Positions 7,597-19,039 of a stretch of 64,000 nt of DNA are shown piece by piece; the first letter of the stretch is position 1; the number at the start of each line of letters is the position of its first letter. Both the position numbers and the translations under genes were made by a program. This DNA comes from Sphingobacterium detergens (GTDB taxonomy: Bacteria; Bacteroidota; Bacteroidia; Sphingobacteriales; Sphingobacteriaceae), in NCBI RefSeq assembly GCF_003610355.1, contig NZ_RAPY01000001.1:620001-684000 (forward strand). The letters are read 5' to 3'. The notes beneath the pieces were generated by a model. That model was not told the origin of the DNA and did no database searches. It worked only from the letters and a program-made list of their open reading frames with translations.

Positions 7597-8859
7597 TTAT
7601 ATTTTCTTAACAAGAAGCTGGCACGTATATCTATCTTTTAATTCACTGATCACCTCTTTATCAACCAGAACACGATCGATCGTTTCTTGGTTATAATAAC
7701 GGATCGTGATTAATTCAAGACCAGACTCATAGGTAACTTTAAATCGTTGTTCAAGATCGTTAATTAAATCCACTAGATTCTTTCCAGTGTCATCCACGGA
7801 GACCGTAAAATTGATCGCTGTGTTGTGCATCATATTTATTTTGATACGATGTTCATGGAATAGATTAAAGATGTCTCTGAGGTTATCTTCCACGATGAAA
7901 GAAAAATCCCTGGGCGAAATGGAAATAAAAATCTGATTTACTTTAAATATAAACGAGGGAACCGGTAATGTCTGATTTGTACTTCGAATTATCGTTCCGG
8001 GAGACTCCGGATCAACAAAAGAACGCACATTTAAGGCAATTTTCTTATTCTGCAGTGGTTTGATCGTTTTCGGGTGAATTACGGTCGCACCATAATAGGT
8101 CAGTTCGATCGCATCCGTATAAGATAGCTCAGGGATCAATTCAGTTTTTTCAAACCATTTAGGATCAGCATTGAGTACACCCGGGACGTCTTTCCAGATT
8201 GTTACATTTTCGGCATTTAAACAAGACGCAAATATCGCTGCAGAATAATCAGATCCTTCACGACCCAATGTCGTTGTGAAATTCTCAGATGTAGATCCTA
8301 GAAAACCCTGTGTAATGACAATGTATTCGTCCAATATGGATGGAAGTTCAGCACGGATTTTTTCTTCTGTTTTGTTCCAGTCAACTACAGCCTCTCGGTA
8401 GGTGTTATCTGTTAAAATATAATCACGGGCATCTAACCATTTAACTTTTTCACCAATAAAGGCAACATAGGCAGCGACAATTTTAGTCGATATCAATTCA
8501 CCCATGGATACAATTTGGTCAAATAGATAGTCATAGGAATCCTGCGGATCCTCTTCCAAAATCCATTCGATCTCGACGAAACAATTGGCAATTTCATCGA
8601 ATATTGGGTGCTCACCATCAGGAAATAGGTCCTGAAGAATTTGAAAATGGAATGCTTTGGCATCTTCAAGGGTTTGAAGCTGCACCCCTGTATTGTTATA
8701 ATATTCTCTGGTCAATTTCTCCAGAAGGTTTGTCGTCTTACCCATGGCAGATATAACGACCAACAAAGCTTCACCTTTGTATTTCGAAATAATCTTTGCT
8801 GAATTTCTGACACTTTCCGCATCCTTTACTGATGCACCTCCAAATTTAAAAACCTGCAT
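7597..8859 (-). CDS. Aspartate kinase
   Basis: A 420-residue monofunctional aspartokinase that phosphorylates L-aspartate, the first step towards lysine, threonine, methionine and diaminopimelate. The N-terminal kinase signature KFGGASVKD is at residues 5-13, GREGSDYSAAIFA binds nucleotide, and the kinase domain ends with YYGATVIHPKTI and the R-S-T-N segment. Two ACT-like regulatory repeats follow, so feedback inhibition by an amino acid is likely, but the effector cannot be read. Upstream, 25 bases away, is a lipoprotein gene; downstream is the abutting methyltransferase gene. Confidence 0.93.
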   Translation of the reverse strand: MQVFKFGGASVKDAESVRNSAKIISKYKGEALLVVISAMGKTTNLLEKLTREYYNNTGVQLQTLEDAKAFHFQILQDLFPDGEHPIFDEIANCFVEIEWILEEDPQDSYDYLFDQIVSMGELISTKIVAAYVAFIGEKVKWLDARDYILTDNTYREAVVDWNKTEEKIRAELPSILDEYIVITQGFLGSTSENFTTTLGREGSDYSAAIFASCLNAENVTIWKDVPGVLNADPKWFEKTELIPELSYTDAIELTYYGATVIHPKTIKPLQNKKIALNVRSFVDPESPGTIIRSTNQTLPVPSFIFKVNQIFISISPRDFSFIVEDNLRDIFNLFHEHRIKINMMHNTAINFTVSVDDTGKNLVDLINDLEQRFKVTYESGLELITIRYYNQETIDRVLVDKEVISELKDRYTCQLLVKKI

Positions 8860-8884
8860 TTATTTTATTGAGTTTAGTTGATTG

Positions 8885-9676
8885 CTAATTGATACTATTG
8901 ATATAATGTAATCCTTTTTCTGACATTAGATCTTTAATAGCGGTGTAAGGGATGCGTAATTCTGTACTACCTTCCGCATAGGATTTAATTTCATAGATAT
9001 TATAGTAGAATAATAATTCGTTTTTTTCAAACGTAAAATTATCTGCGAGTGAAAACTTGCCCTCTTCAAAAAAATACTTTCCATTTAAGGAATCATCCTT
9101 ATTTAACCCTTCTTGTTTACGAAAGCATTGTTCGGCTATTGTTGTAAATCTGCCTTTATCTTCTTTGCGAATAATATCGTCAATCGTGATAGAACGATTA
9201 GACTGCCTATCAAAGTTTGAATATAACGTTACATGGTCGCCATGAGCTCCACCAGTATATTCTTCCTGTTTCGTTCGTAAAGCAAGATAGACCGGTGTGT
9301 TAGCTACTACATCTACCTGAAGATCGCGATTCCAAGTTGCAGTAGATTTGCCGTTGTTATCATCCACATATTCATTGTAAGCACTGATAAAACGATGAGC
9401 AGCTTCCTCCATGCTTGTATCCCCTTCAAGATGAACAATAGATGAAACAAGATCATTGATTTTTACTTCATCGAATACAGGGTAGCTTGCCCGAAAGTAT
9501 GTGGTATCCAACTGATCATCTCCTTTTAGAAAATAATTACTATGCTCATCAACCATTTTTTTATGATATGAGAGCGTATCTCCTGTTTTCGCAAGAGAAG
9601 GTGTGGCACTTTTGTTTTGACATGAATACAACAAGCTACCTATAAATAAAATTTTCAAAAAAAGATAAAACCGCAT
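8885..9676 (-). CDS. Lipoprotein with DUF4163/DUF3298 (RsiV-like) domains
   Basis: A 263-residue lipoprotein (signal peptide, lipobox LLYSC, Cys19). The N-terminal half has the DUF4163 pattern (YPVFDE...IN..V). The C-terminal half has the DUF3298 mark YTGGAHG, followed by SITIDDII and a final LRIPYTAIKDLM. This pair of domains forms the lysozyme-binding extracellular part of RsiV in Bacillus; here there is no anti-sigma segment, only a lipid anchor. Role unknown: possibly binding a cell-wall-active protein. It is 25 bases upstream of aspartate kinase on the same strand. Confidence 0.8.
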   Translation of the reverse strand: MRFYLFLKILFIGSLLYSCQNKSATPSLAKTGDTLSYHKKMVDEHSNYFLKGDDQLDTTYFRASYPVFDEVKINDLVSSIVHLEGDTSMEEAAHRFISAYNEYVDDNNGKSTATWNRDLQVDVVANTPVYLALRTKQEEYTGGAHGDHVTLYSNFDRQSNRSITIDDIIRKEDKGRFTTIAEQCFRKQEGLNKDDSLNGKYFFEEGKFSLADNFTFEKNELLFYYNIYEIKSYAEGSTELRIPYTAIKDLMSEKGLHYINSIN

Positions 9677-9700
9677 TGAATTGATTGCTTCCCCTCTAAT

Positions 9701-10153
9701 TTAATATGTGATTGATACATTAATCCACTCTGAATCAAAATCAGCTTTATACCGCTCGTAGAATTTTATGGCCGACTCGTTCCAGTCCAAAACTTGCCAT
9801 ACCATGCCATGATAACCGCATTCTTTGCCGTAAGCCAGTGTTCTGTCAAAGAGTTGTTTGCCCATTCCCAGTCCACGCATTTTTTCGGTGACGATTAAAT
9901 CTTCCAGATAAAGCCTTCTTCCTTTCCAGGTGGAGTATCTGACGTAATATAATGAAATTCCAACAATTTCGTCGCCAACTTCCGCTACAAATGCACCCCA
10001 AATAGGGTTATGTCCAAATCCAGCTTCTTCAAACTCCGCGAGAGAAACGGTCACCTCATCCGGTGCTTTCTCATAGATAGCCAATTCTTTGATTAGCTCA
10101 AACATTTGTGGGCAATCTGATTTAATTGCTGCGCGTATAATTGGTTTAGTCAT
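9701..10153 (-). CDS. GNAT family N-acetyltransferase (SSAT-like)
   Basis: A 150-residue acetyl-CoA-dependent N-acetyltransferase. The acetyl-CoA pyrophosphate loop RGLGMGK is at 93-99, preceded by YLEDLIVTEKMR and followed by WQVLDWNESAIKFYE. The order YEKAPDEV near the N-terminus, YYVRYSTWKGRRLYLEDL and the VLDWN...FYE tail match diamine or thialysine acetyltransferases (SSAT family). The substrate is therefore probably a small amine, but this is family inference. It overlaps the end of the yggS gene by 8 bases, so the two are one transcript. Confidence 0.9.
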   Translation of the reverse strand: MTKPIIRAAIKSDCPQMFELIKELAIYEKAPDEVTVSLAEFEEAGFGHNPIWGAFVAEVGDEIVGISLYYVRYSTWKGRRLYLEDLIVTEKMRGLGMGKQLFDRTLAYGKECGYHGMVWQVLDWNESAIKFYERYKADFDSEWINVSITY

Positions 10154-10838
10154 TGTTTTTATAATGTTTAATTACTCTTTTACCAAAGATTGTACTTCCA
10201 ATACGGACCATGGTAGATCCTTCTTCAATTGCTAATTTATAGTCCGATGACATCCCCATAGAAAGGATATTAAAATAGTCGTCTTTACGGTAGAAGCTGG
10301 CTTTAACTCCATCAAATAACATCTTTAGTTCGTAGAACTCTGCTTTGATCACCTTTTCATTGTCTGTATTGGACGCAATCCCCATTAGCCCACAAATTCG
10401 GATATTTTTTAGTTCCAGGAATTCTTCATCACGAAGCAGCTCGATCAATTCGGCATGATCCAAACCGAATTTGGTATCCTCGTCAGCAATATATACTTGC
10501 AATAAACAATCGATGTTACGATTCGCTTTTATCGCATGTTTATTAACTTCTTTTAGCAGTTTTAGGGAGTCAATAGAAGCAATTAGACTAATAAATGGCG
10601 CAATATATTTTACTTTGTTCGTCTGTAGGTGTCCGATCATATGCCATTGAATATCTTTGGGTAAAAGCTCCGCTTTCTCAATTAATTCTTGAACATGATT
10701 TTCGCCAAAAATACGTTGTCCAGCCTCATAGGCTTCCATGATTTCTGAATTGGACTTTGTCTTTGAAACTGCTACAAGCTGAACGCCCTTTGCTTCGGTT
10801 TCCAATCTTAAAGCTTCTAAATTACTCGCAATACTCAT
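10146..10838 (-). CDS. YggS family PLP homeostasis protein
   Basis: A 230-residue fold-type III pyridoxal-phosphate protein of the YggS/PROSC family, which binds PLP and affects PLP homeostasis; no catalytic activity is established. PLP-binding Lys26 is in LVAVSK; FGENHVQE (44-51), HMIGHLQTNK (66-75), GLMGIAS and LSMGMSSDY are family signatures. The frame is open further upstream, but I start at ATG 10838 (MSIASNLEAL), the usual position relative to the Lys motif. It is co-transcribed with the overlapping acetyltransferase gene and divergent from the DUF4296 gene. Confidence 0.92.
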   Translation of the reverse strand: MSIASNLEALRLETEAKGVQLVAVSKTKSNSEIMEAYEAGQRIFGENHVQELIEKAELLPKDIQWHMIGHLQTNKVKYIAPFISLIASIDSLKLLKEVNKHAIKANRNIDCLLQVYIADEDTKFGLDHAELIELLRDEEFLELKNIRICGLMGIASNTDNEKVIKAEFYELKMLFDGVKASFYRKDDYFNILSMGMSSDYKLAIEEGSTMVRIGSTIFGKRVIKHYKNND

Positions 10839-10888
10839 TTCCGATATAGTTTGATGATGTAAAAAGTGCCAAATGTCGGTGCTTTTTG

Positions 10889-10896
10889 TAAATTTG
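10889..10896 (+). promoter_or_regulatory. Candidate -7 element before the DUF4296-mutS2 operon
   Basis: TAAATTTG matches the Bacteroidota -7 consensus TAnnTTTG, 15 bases before the ATG at 10911. No clear TTG is seen at the -33 spacing. The same string GTAAATTTGTACAA occurs before the Fur-family gene. Confidence 0.4.
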
Positions 10897-10910
10897 TACA
10901 AAACTACGAA

Positions 10911-11669
10911 ATGCTACGATTAATACTGAATCTACTTGCGGTGATTTTTTTATTTGGTTCCTGTGTCAGACCAGAGGAGAAGGATATTATCTCACAAAGC
11001 AAATTTGTAAATGCTTTGACAGAAATCCAATTGACAGATTCATATCTCAATATTTTGCCCATTGATAGTGCACGCAAAGTGATGGTGCCTTTGTACCAGG
11101 TGACTTTTGATAAATACGGACTGGATTCCGTTTCTTTTAAAAAGAACCTGGACTATTACGGTAAAGATGCTGAGGTCATGTCATCCATTTATAAGAAAGT
11201 GGAAGATAATTTGACGAAGGAGAATAAGTTTTATACGGATATCGAACGTAAAAAACAAGATTCTATCCGAACAAGGGATTCGATTGTCAATGCAAGGATT
11301 CAGGATAGTACAAGTCGTGTGATGCGACAACAGCAACAGTATCAAGAACGTATTGCTGCGCTTATCCACTACAAACCAAGTAAGGAGAAATTCAGTTTTA
11401 AAGAAGCGTCTTCGTTGTTTAACAAAAATTTCCAACAGAAAACAGGTGTTAGCTTGGACAGCTATTTAATGAACCAGCTAACTAATGGTAGTTCAATTAC
11501 TCCAGCTGGATCACAGCCACCTACTTCCTCTGGAAATCCTGCGTCCCCAGCAACAACACCTGGCGTTTCGGCAAAGGACACAGCAACGTTACCAAAACAA
11601 ATGGAGCAAAGACTTGAAAAACCTATTCTTACTCCACCACAGGCATTGAAGCCTGTATCAAAACTTTAA
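10911..11669 (+). CDS. DUF4296 lipoprotein
   Basis: A 252-residue lipoprotein with lipobox LFGSC (Cys18). Residues about 25-110 show the DUF4296 pattern FVNALTEIQLTDSYLN, a helical domain widespread in Bacteroidota. This is followed by a charged, helical, partly coiled-coil segment rich in K/D/Q/R, then a Pro/Thr/Ser-rich tail (about residues 195-252), which looks disordered. The upstream in-frame start would lengthen the protein by 15 residues and destroy the signal peptide, so ATG 10911 is chosen. Function unknown. It is 20 bases upstream of mutS2. Confidence 0.85.
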   Translation: MLRLILNLLAVIFLFGSCVRPEEKDIISQSKFVNALTEIQLTDSYLNILPIDSARKVMVPLYQVTFDKYGLDSVSFKKNLDYYGKDAEVMSSIYKKVEDNLTKENKFYTDIERKKQDSIRTRDSIVNARIQDSTSRVMRQQQQYQERIAALIHYKPSKEKFSFKEASSLFNKNFQQKTGVSLDSYLMNQLTNGSSITPAGSQPPTSSGNPASPATTPGVSAKDTATLPKQMEQRLEKPILTPPQALKPVSKL

Positions 11670-11689
11670 CCATCAAAGAATATAATTTT

Positions 11690-14062
11690 ATGGTATATCC
11701 ATTAAATGCGATAGATAAACTCGGCTTTTCCGAGATAAAAGATAAAATAAAACAAAAATGCCTGAGTGAATCGGGCCGTGAGCTGGTCGAAAAAATTCAG
11801 CCACAAACTCGCTTTGATCAGATAGATCGTTTTTTGAGACAGACAAGTGAATTCAAAGATCTTCTTGTCAATGATGGAGCATTTCCAGTCGAGAATTTTT
11901 TTCCTCTAAAATCCATTATTGAAAAAGCGAGGGTGGAAGGTGCTTTTCTACTTGAAGAAGAATTTTTTCGTGTCCTGTTGTCCTTGAAAACTGTTTATGC
12001 CATCATTCGCTATTTTAACGAAAGAGAGGGCCTTTATCCGAATTTGGAAGTGCTATTTGAGCATTTACCTATCGAGAAGGGAATCATCCGTGATATTGAA
12101 ATAGTGATTGACGAGCGAGGAAAACTCAAAAATAATGCTTCACGCTTATTGCTCGAAATCACTCAACAAATACAACGGGCAGAACAAGATGCGCTCAAAC
12201 GTATAAATAGTATCTTCAAAAATGCTCAGGACAGTGGCTGGACTGCGGATGGCAATTTGACTGTACGGGATGGACGTCTATGTATTCCGATCTTGGCTGA
12301 AAATAAAAGAAAGCTTAAAGGATTGATTCATGACGAGTCTGCGACAGGACAAACGGCTTATATTGAGCCAGAAGAAGTATTTCAGCTGAACAATAAAATT
12401 AGAGATCTTGAATTTGAACGCAGGAGGGAGGTCATCCGAATTCTTGTGGACCTCACAGATAAAGTGCGCCCGCATCTCCCTTTATTGTTATCCTATCATG
12501 GCTTATTGACCAAGGTTGATTTTGTTAGAGCCAAAGCATTGTTTGCCTTGGATATTGAGGCCGAGATGCCTGAATTGTCCAAAGAGGCGGAGATCAATCT
12601 CATCAATGCGCGTCATCCATTGCTCATACTTAACGAAAATCATAAAGGCACTGTAGTTCCATTAAATATACAAATCGACCAGTTGCAACGTGTTATTGTT
12701 GTCTCTGGACCAAATGCCGGTGGTAAGTCAGTATGTATGAAGACAGTGGGCTTGCTGCAGATCATGGTGCAATCAGGTCTATTGATCCCAGCTGAGCCGA
12801 CGACGAAAGTAGGTGTATTCAAGCAAATATTTGCTGATATTGGTGACGATCAATCTATTGAGAGTGACCTCAGTACCTACAGTGCACACTTGTCGAAAAT
12901 GAAGTATTTTACGGAATTTGCCAATGGACGCACCTTGGTACTCATTGATGAATTCGGAACCGGAACAGACCCTCTATTTGGCGGACCTATTGCCGAAGCC
13001 GTATTGGAATCGTTGAATAAAAAGCAGATTAGAGGCGTTGTAACAACCCATTACTCAAACTTAAAGGTATTTGCGAGCAATACAACGGGGCTGGAGAATG
13101 CTTCCATGTTGTTCGATAACCGCGAGATGCATCCAATGTATATTCTCCAGATCGGTAAACCTGGAAGCTCTTATGCCTTCGAAATTGCACAGAAAATCGG
13201 CTTAGGCAAGGATATTCTAGAGGCCGCCAAAGGGAAAATCGGTGTACAACAGAAAAAGGTAGATACCTTGTTGATCGATCTTGAACGGGAGAAGAAAGAG
13301 GTGTTTGACACGAAAGTTGCCATCAACAAAAGAGAGAAAGAACTTGAAACGCTTAAATCGGAGTACTTGGAATTACAAGGTTATCTTGAAGAAAATAAGC
13401 GGGTTATCCTGAAAAAAGCCAAAGAGGAGGCTCAGGAAATCATCAGAAACTCCAATAAATTAATCGAAAATACGGTTGCACAGATCAAATCAGCGAAAGC
13501 TGATAAGGAGAAAACCCGTGAATTGCGCAGCAATCTGGATCAAGCTTTGAAAGCTGTTTTGCCGAAAGAGCAAACAGTGAAGCATGTCATTAAAGAAAAA
13601 GTAACGGAATCCTCCGAATTGAGTATAGGTGACTGGGTACAGATTATTGATAATGGTGCTGAAGCACAGGTTGTTGAAATTGCCAAAAACAATTTGATTC
13701 TTGCTATGGGAGAATTGAGAACAGTACAGAAGCGAAAGAATGTCATTAAGCTCGAAGGACGAGAGAATAAGAAATCAGCAAAAAGCTTGTCTAAATCATT
13801 GTCTGCGGGTACTGTCGCAGATTTTAATCCGGAACTTGACCTCAGAGGGATGCGCACCGAAGATGCGTTGAATGAATTGGAGAAAGTACTGGATAGGGCT
13901 GTTATGGTAGGCTACCCATCTTTAAAAATTATCCACGGTAAAGGAGACGGCATTTTACGAAAATTCATTCGGGATTACTTGCGTAAATACAGCCATGTCA
14001 GTCGGTTTGAAGATGAACATCAAGACCGCGGTGGAGACGGAATAACTTACGCTTATTTATAG
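11690..14062 (+). CDS. mutS2: Endonuclease MutS2
   Basis: A 790-residue MutS-family ATPase with a C-terminal Smr nuclease domain. In other bacteria MutS2 limits recombination or rescues collided ribosomes; it lacks the mismatch-recognition domain of MutS, as seen here. Order: N-terminal core/lever helices, Walker A GPNAGGKS (340-347), Walker B LIDEFGTGTDP (418-428), HYSNLK switch, a long coiled coil (about 520-620), a KOW-like beta segment, and Smr with LDLRG (716-720) and HGKGDG (749-754). Length is normal. It ends the DUF4296 operon and is followed by a terminator. Confidence 0.96.
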   Translation: MVYPLNAIDKLGFSEIKDKIKQKCLSESGRELVEKIQPQTRFDQIDRFLRQTSEFKDLLVNDGAFPVENFFPLKSIIEKARVEGAFLLEEEFFRVLLSLKTVYAIIRYFNEREGLYPNLEVLFEHLPIEKGIIRDIEIVIDERGKLKNNASRLLLEITQQIQRAEQDALKRINSIFKNAQDSGWTADGNLTVRDGRLCIPILAENKRKLKGLIHDESATGQTAYIEPEEVFQLNNKIRDLEFERRREVIRILVDLTDKVRPHLPLLLSYHGLLTKVDFVRAKALFALDIEAEMPELSKEAEINLINARHPLLILNENHKGTVVPLNIQIDQLQRVIVVSGPNAGGKSVCMKTVGLLQIMVQSGLLIPAEPTTKVGVFKQIFADIGDDQSIESDLSTYSAHLSKMKYFTEFANGRTLVLIDEFGTGTDPLFGGPIAEAVLESLNKKQIRGVVTTHYSNLKVFASNTTGLENASMLFDNREMHPMYILQIGKPGSSYAFEIAQKIGLGKDILEAAKGKIGVQQKKVDTLLIDLEREKKEVFDTKVAINKREKELETLKSEYLELQGYLEENKRVILKKAKEEAQEIIRNSNKLIENTVAQIKSAKADKEKTRELRSNLDQALKAVLPKEQTVKHVIKEKVTESSELSIGDWVQIIDNGAEAQVVEIAKNNLILAMGELRTVQKRKNVIKLEGRENKKSAKSLSKSLSAGTVADFNPELDLRGMRTEDALNELEKVLDRAVMVGYPSLKIIHGKGDGILRKFIRDYLRKYSHVSRFEDEHQDRGGDGITYAYL

Positions 14063-14066
14063 CAAT

Positions 14067-14104
14067 AAAAGAACTCGCACATGTAAAATGCGAGTTCTTT
14101 TTTA
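14067..14104 (+). terminator. Terminator of mutS2
   Basis: AAAAGAACTCGCA (14067-14079) pairs with TGCGAGTTCTTTT (14089-14101), with a T run on the plus strand and an A run on the other side. It may also serve the convergent gene at 14110-14448. Confidence 0.85.
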
Positions 14105-14109
14105 CCTTT

Positions 14110-14448
14110 TTAGATCGTTTGATCTTTGCCACCAAAGGTAATCATCACCATACCTACAATAATAACAAACATACCGACAACCTGCTGCCAGCTCAGTGGA
14201 CTTTTAAAATAAAATGCCATTGCCAATTGAACCGTCAGAAAAGTCCCACCTGAACATAATGCGATAACAATAGGTTGAGAGACATTCTTAAATAATTGAA
14301 TCAGAAACCAACTTGCTGAAAGCAAAATAATATTCCCAACAATCAACGCCGCCCATTTATATTTGGGGTGAATACCGCCAAGTTTAAATAGGATGGAGGA
14401 GACAATTTGGCAAGCCCAAAATGCCGCAAAATAAAGGTAATTTAACAT
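14110..14448 (-). CDS. Small EamA/DMT-like membrane protein
   Basis: A 112-residue protein with four hydrophobic segments (about 1-20, 30-50, 58-80, 86-106), the size and layout of a half EamA or small multidrug resistance protein. The ending WQQVVGMFVIIVGMVMITFG is typical of the last helix of the drug/metabolite transporter superfamily. SMR-type proteins normally have a buried Glu in helix 1; none is evident here, so multidrug efflux is not supported. Such proteins work as dimers. It is 8 bases downstream of the next gene on the same strand. Confidence 0.75.
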   Translation of the reverse strand: MLNYLYFAAFWACQIVSSILFKLGGIHPKYKWAALIVGNIILLSASWFLIQLFKNVSQPIVIALCSGGTFLTVQLAMAFYFKSPLSWQQVVGMFVIIVGMVMITFGGKDQTI

Positions 14449-14456
14449 AATTGTCG

Positions 14457-14702
14457 CTATTCGTATCTACTGTAAGCACCGTTAAAAGATTGACGCATTA
14501 ACGAGAACTGGTCTATTACACTTTTAAGAAATTCCTCATCGAGCAATTCAAAAACACCATTTACGCCGCCTATGATGTCAACCTCTGCAATTTTATAAGA
14601 TTGCTCCAGATTTCCTTGTTCAAATTTGATGATGAATTTCTGGTTCATTCCAAAGATGGAAATCTTGCAATCAGGATGGGGGAGTTCCGCTATTAATCTC
14701 AT
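14457..14702 (-). CDS. Conserved small protein of unknown function
   Basis: An 81-residue soluble protein with no signal peptide or membrane segment. It begins MRLIAELPHPDCKISIF, followed by alternating beta-like stretches (KFIIKFEQGNLEQSYKI) and a C-terminal helix ending near a Tyr. I recall similar short proteins in Sphingobacteriales, always annotated hypothetical; that is memory, not a search. Start ATG 14702. It is likely co-transcribed with the small membrane protein 8 bases downstream. No function is proposed. Confidence 0.7.
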   Translation of the reverse strand: MRLIAELPHPDCKISIFGMNQKFIIKFEQGNLEQSYKIAEVDIIGGVNGVFELLDEEFLKSVIDQFSLMRQSFNGAYSRYE

Positions 14703-14737
14703 GTAAATCTCTTGTTTTAAAAATTACCATAAAAGTA

Positions 14738-14772
14738 TAAAAAAACGCCCAAATGAAATACATTTGAGCGTT
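14738..14772 (-). terminator. Terminator of gdhA
   Basis: AACGCCCAAATG (14744-14755) pairs with CATTTGAGCGTT (14761-14772) with one G-U pair on the minus strand, followed there by a T run. Confidence 0.75.
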
Positions 14773-14803
14773 CAGGATTATGATATGATTAGAAAAAGGC
14801 TGA

Positions 14804-16741
<1,938 letters not shown>

Positions 16742-16776
16742 ATAAAAAAGGAATCCAAGCGAAACGCTCAGATTCC
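16742..16776 (-). terminator. Terminator of the sulfate assimilation operon
   Basis: GGAATC (16750-16755) pairs with GATTCC (16771-16776), with an inner AGCG-AAA-CGCT hairpin. On the minus strand it is followed by a T run, 42 bases after the cysN stop codon. Confidence 0.75.
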
Positions 16777-16817
16777 TCAATAAATATTTAGGTTGAATAT
16801 TTACAGAATAAAAAATA

Positions 16818-18062
16818 CTAATCAACTGCCTGAATCATCAAAGCACCAACTGTTAAGTTAGTCCGTGGATCTATGACAATGGCTTGAGAATTTGCAGAAT
16901 TTTCTGTTTGTAAATCAAATACAAGATTTTCAGCAGATTTGATTGCAATCCGACCAATATCATTGAGCTTAATCGTTTCGTCGAAAACTTTTTCCTGTGT
17001 GTTGATGTCAAATTTATAAAGCACATCGACAATCTTAATTTTTGTCAATTTACTGTGGCTCTGAAGCAAGTAGATCTGTTCGGTATCCAAGGGCTTATTG
17101 TCAAACCAACATACGTTTGCTTGTATATTGCGCTCAAATTTTGGCTGTTTTTCAACATTTGCAATCGTGTCGCCACGGCTAATGTCCACATCGTCTGTTA
17201 AATGAAGAATAACTGACTGTCCATTTTCTGCTCGGTCAAGCTGTAGGCCGTTAAATTCTATCGCCTTTATGGTACTATATGTTTCAGAAGGATAAATAAT
17301 CACCTGATCGCCTACAGTAAGCCCCTCTCCTAACACTCTACCGGCATATCCTCTATAGTCATGGAGATCATCTGTTTGTGGCCTTACAACCCATTGTACA
17401 GGGAATCTCCAATTCGCCGCTTGATTTTCATGAATTTCAACATTTTCCAGGTAATCCAATAGCGATTCTCCGGAATACCAGAGCATACGATCGGATTTAT
17501 GAACAATATTGTCACCTTTCAATGCGGATACTGGGATAAAATCAACGTCCTGAAGTCCCAAGTTAGCAGCCAATTGCTGGTAATCATTTTTGATTTGTTC
17601 AAAAACAGTAGCGCTATAATCTACCATATCCATTTTATTGACACATACTAATACCTGCTTCATCGCTAGTAATTTAGCAATAAACGAATGCCTTTTCGTT
17701 TGTTCAATAACCCCCTTCCGTGCATCTACCAAGATAATAATCAGCTCAGAATTGGATGCGCCGGTAACCATGTTTCGCGTATATTGGATATGGCCCGGAG
17801 CATCAGCGATAATATATTTTCGATGATCGGTCTGAAAATATTTGTAAGCGACATCGATGGTTATTCCCTGTTCGCGTTCTGCCTTTAGTCCATCCGTTAA
17901 TATCGCTAAATCTACTGTTCCATCATCATTTTTTCGGTTGGCACGCTGTATCGCTTCCAATTGGTCATCCAAAATAGAATTGGTATCGTATAGCAATCGA
18001 CCAATTAGGGTACTTTTACCATCGTCTACCGAACCAGCTGTTATAAATTTCAATATATTCAT
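16818..18062 (-). CDS. cysN: Sulfate adenylyltransferase subunit 1 (GTPase)
   Basis: A 414-residue EF-Tu-like GTPase subunit that couples GTP hydrolysis to APS synthesis by CysD. The P loop GSVDDGKST is at 10-18, followed by DAPGHIQYTRNM (G3), NKMD (G4) and SALKGDN (G5), then two beta-barrel domains ending in LMIQAVD. There is no C-terminal APS kinase domain, so PAPS is not made by this protein. I start at ATG 18062, since the upstream in-frame start is a TTG. It is the last gene of the six-gene operon and lies 32 bases after cysD. Confidence 0.94.
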   Translation of the reverse strand: MNILKFITAGSVDDGKSTLIGRLLYDTNSILDDQLEAIQRANRKNDDGTVDLAILTDGLKAEREQGITIDVAYKYFQTDHRKYIIADAPGHIQYTRNMVTGASNSELIIILVDARKGVIEQTKRHSFIAKLLAMKQVLVCVNKMDMVDYSATVFEQIKNDYQQLAANLGLQDVDFIPVSALKGDNIVHKSDRMLWYSGESLLDYLENVEIHENQAANWRFPVQWVVRPQTDDLHDYRGYAGRVLGEGLTVGDQVIIYPSETYSTIKAIEFNGLQLDRAENGQSVILHLTDDVDISRGDTIANVEKQPKFERNIQANVCWFDNKPLDTEQIYLLQSHSKLTKIKIVDVLYKFDINTQEKVFDETIKLNDIGRIAIKSAENLVFDLQTENSANSQAIVIDPRTNLTVGALMIQAVD

Positions 18063-18094
18063 TGTTGTCAATATCAAGTATTAGATTTGAGGAA

Positions 18095-18985
18095 TTAAAA
18101 ATATCCCTGTTTTTTGCGTTCTTCCATTGCTGCCTCGGATACTTTGTCATCCATCCGAGCCCCACGTTCACTGACTGTTGATGCCTTGATTTCCGCGATG
18201 ATATCATCCAAAGCAGTTGCTGTAGAATCTACTGCTGCTGTACAGGTCATATCTCCGACCGTCCTGAAACGAACAGATTTAGTCTCAACAACATCTTCCT
18301 CATCAATATTCAAAAATGGTGCTGCTGCCATTAATTGTCCGTTACGGGTAATTACCTCCCGCTCGTGACTAAAATAAATGGATGGTAATGCAATCTGTTC
18401 GCGTTTGATATAATTCCAGACATCGAGCTCAGTCCAGTTTGATATCGGGAATACCCGTACATTCTCGCCTTTGTTTATCTTACCGTTGAAAATACTCCAC
18501 AACTCTGGTCTTTGTCTTTTTGGATCCCATTGTCCAAACTCATCACGAACAGAGAAAATACGTTCTTTTGCACGTGCTTTCTCCTCATCCCTACGTGCCC
18601 CTCCGATACATGCATCGAAACCGTGTTTCGAGATCGTATCGAGTAAGGTAACAGTCTGAAGTGCATTACGACTTGCGTTTTTACCTTTCTGCTCAACGAC
18701 TTTGCCCTGATCTATACTATCTTGGACATAGCCAACAATAAGTTTTTCTCCAATTTCTTCAATAAGACTGTCACGGAAAACAATAGTTTCTGGGAAATTG
18801 TGCCCTGTATCAATATGAACCAGTGGAAAGGGAAATTTACCCGGTCTGAAAGCTTTTTTTGCTAGATGAACCAATGTAATGGAATCTTTTCCGCCCGAGA
18901 ATAATAGTGCTGGTTTTTCAAACTGTCCAGCGACTTCTCTTAATATATATATTGCTTCCGCTTCTAAATGATCTAAATAGTCCAT
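18095..18985 (-). CDS. cysD: Sulfate adenylyltransferase subunit 2
   Basis: A 296-residue ATP sulfurylase catalytic subunit that makes adenosine 5'-phosphosulfate (APS) from ATP and sulfate. The PP-loop motif SGGKDS is at 30-35. GGARRDEEKARAKERIFS, WDPKRQRPELW, FPISNWTELDVWNYI and the C-terminal DKVSEAAMEERKKQGYF are CysD signatures. Length is normal (E. coli CysD 302). It works as a complex with CysN, encoded immediately downstream. It is 54 bases after cysH, on the same transcript. Confidence 0.95.
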   Translation of the reverse strand: MDYLDHLEAEAIYILREVAGQFEKPALLFSGGKDSITLVHLAKKAFRPGKFPFPLVHIDTGHNFPETIVFRDSLIEEIGEKLIVGYVQDSIDQGKVVEQKGKNASRNALQTVTLLDTISKHGFDACIGGARRDEEKARAKERIFSVRDEFGQWDPKRQRPELWSIFNGKINKGENVRVFPISNWTELDVWNYIKREQIALPSIYFSHEREVITRNGQLMAAAPFLNIDEEDVVETKSVRFRTVGDMTCTAAVDSTATALDDIIAEIKASTVSERGARMDDKVSEAAMEERKKQGYF

Positions 18986-19039
18986 TCTTTGAAATAATAA
19001 AATTTGATTTAATGAATTCGGGTATACGCTTTTTTATGA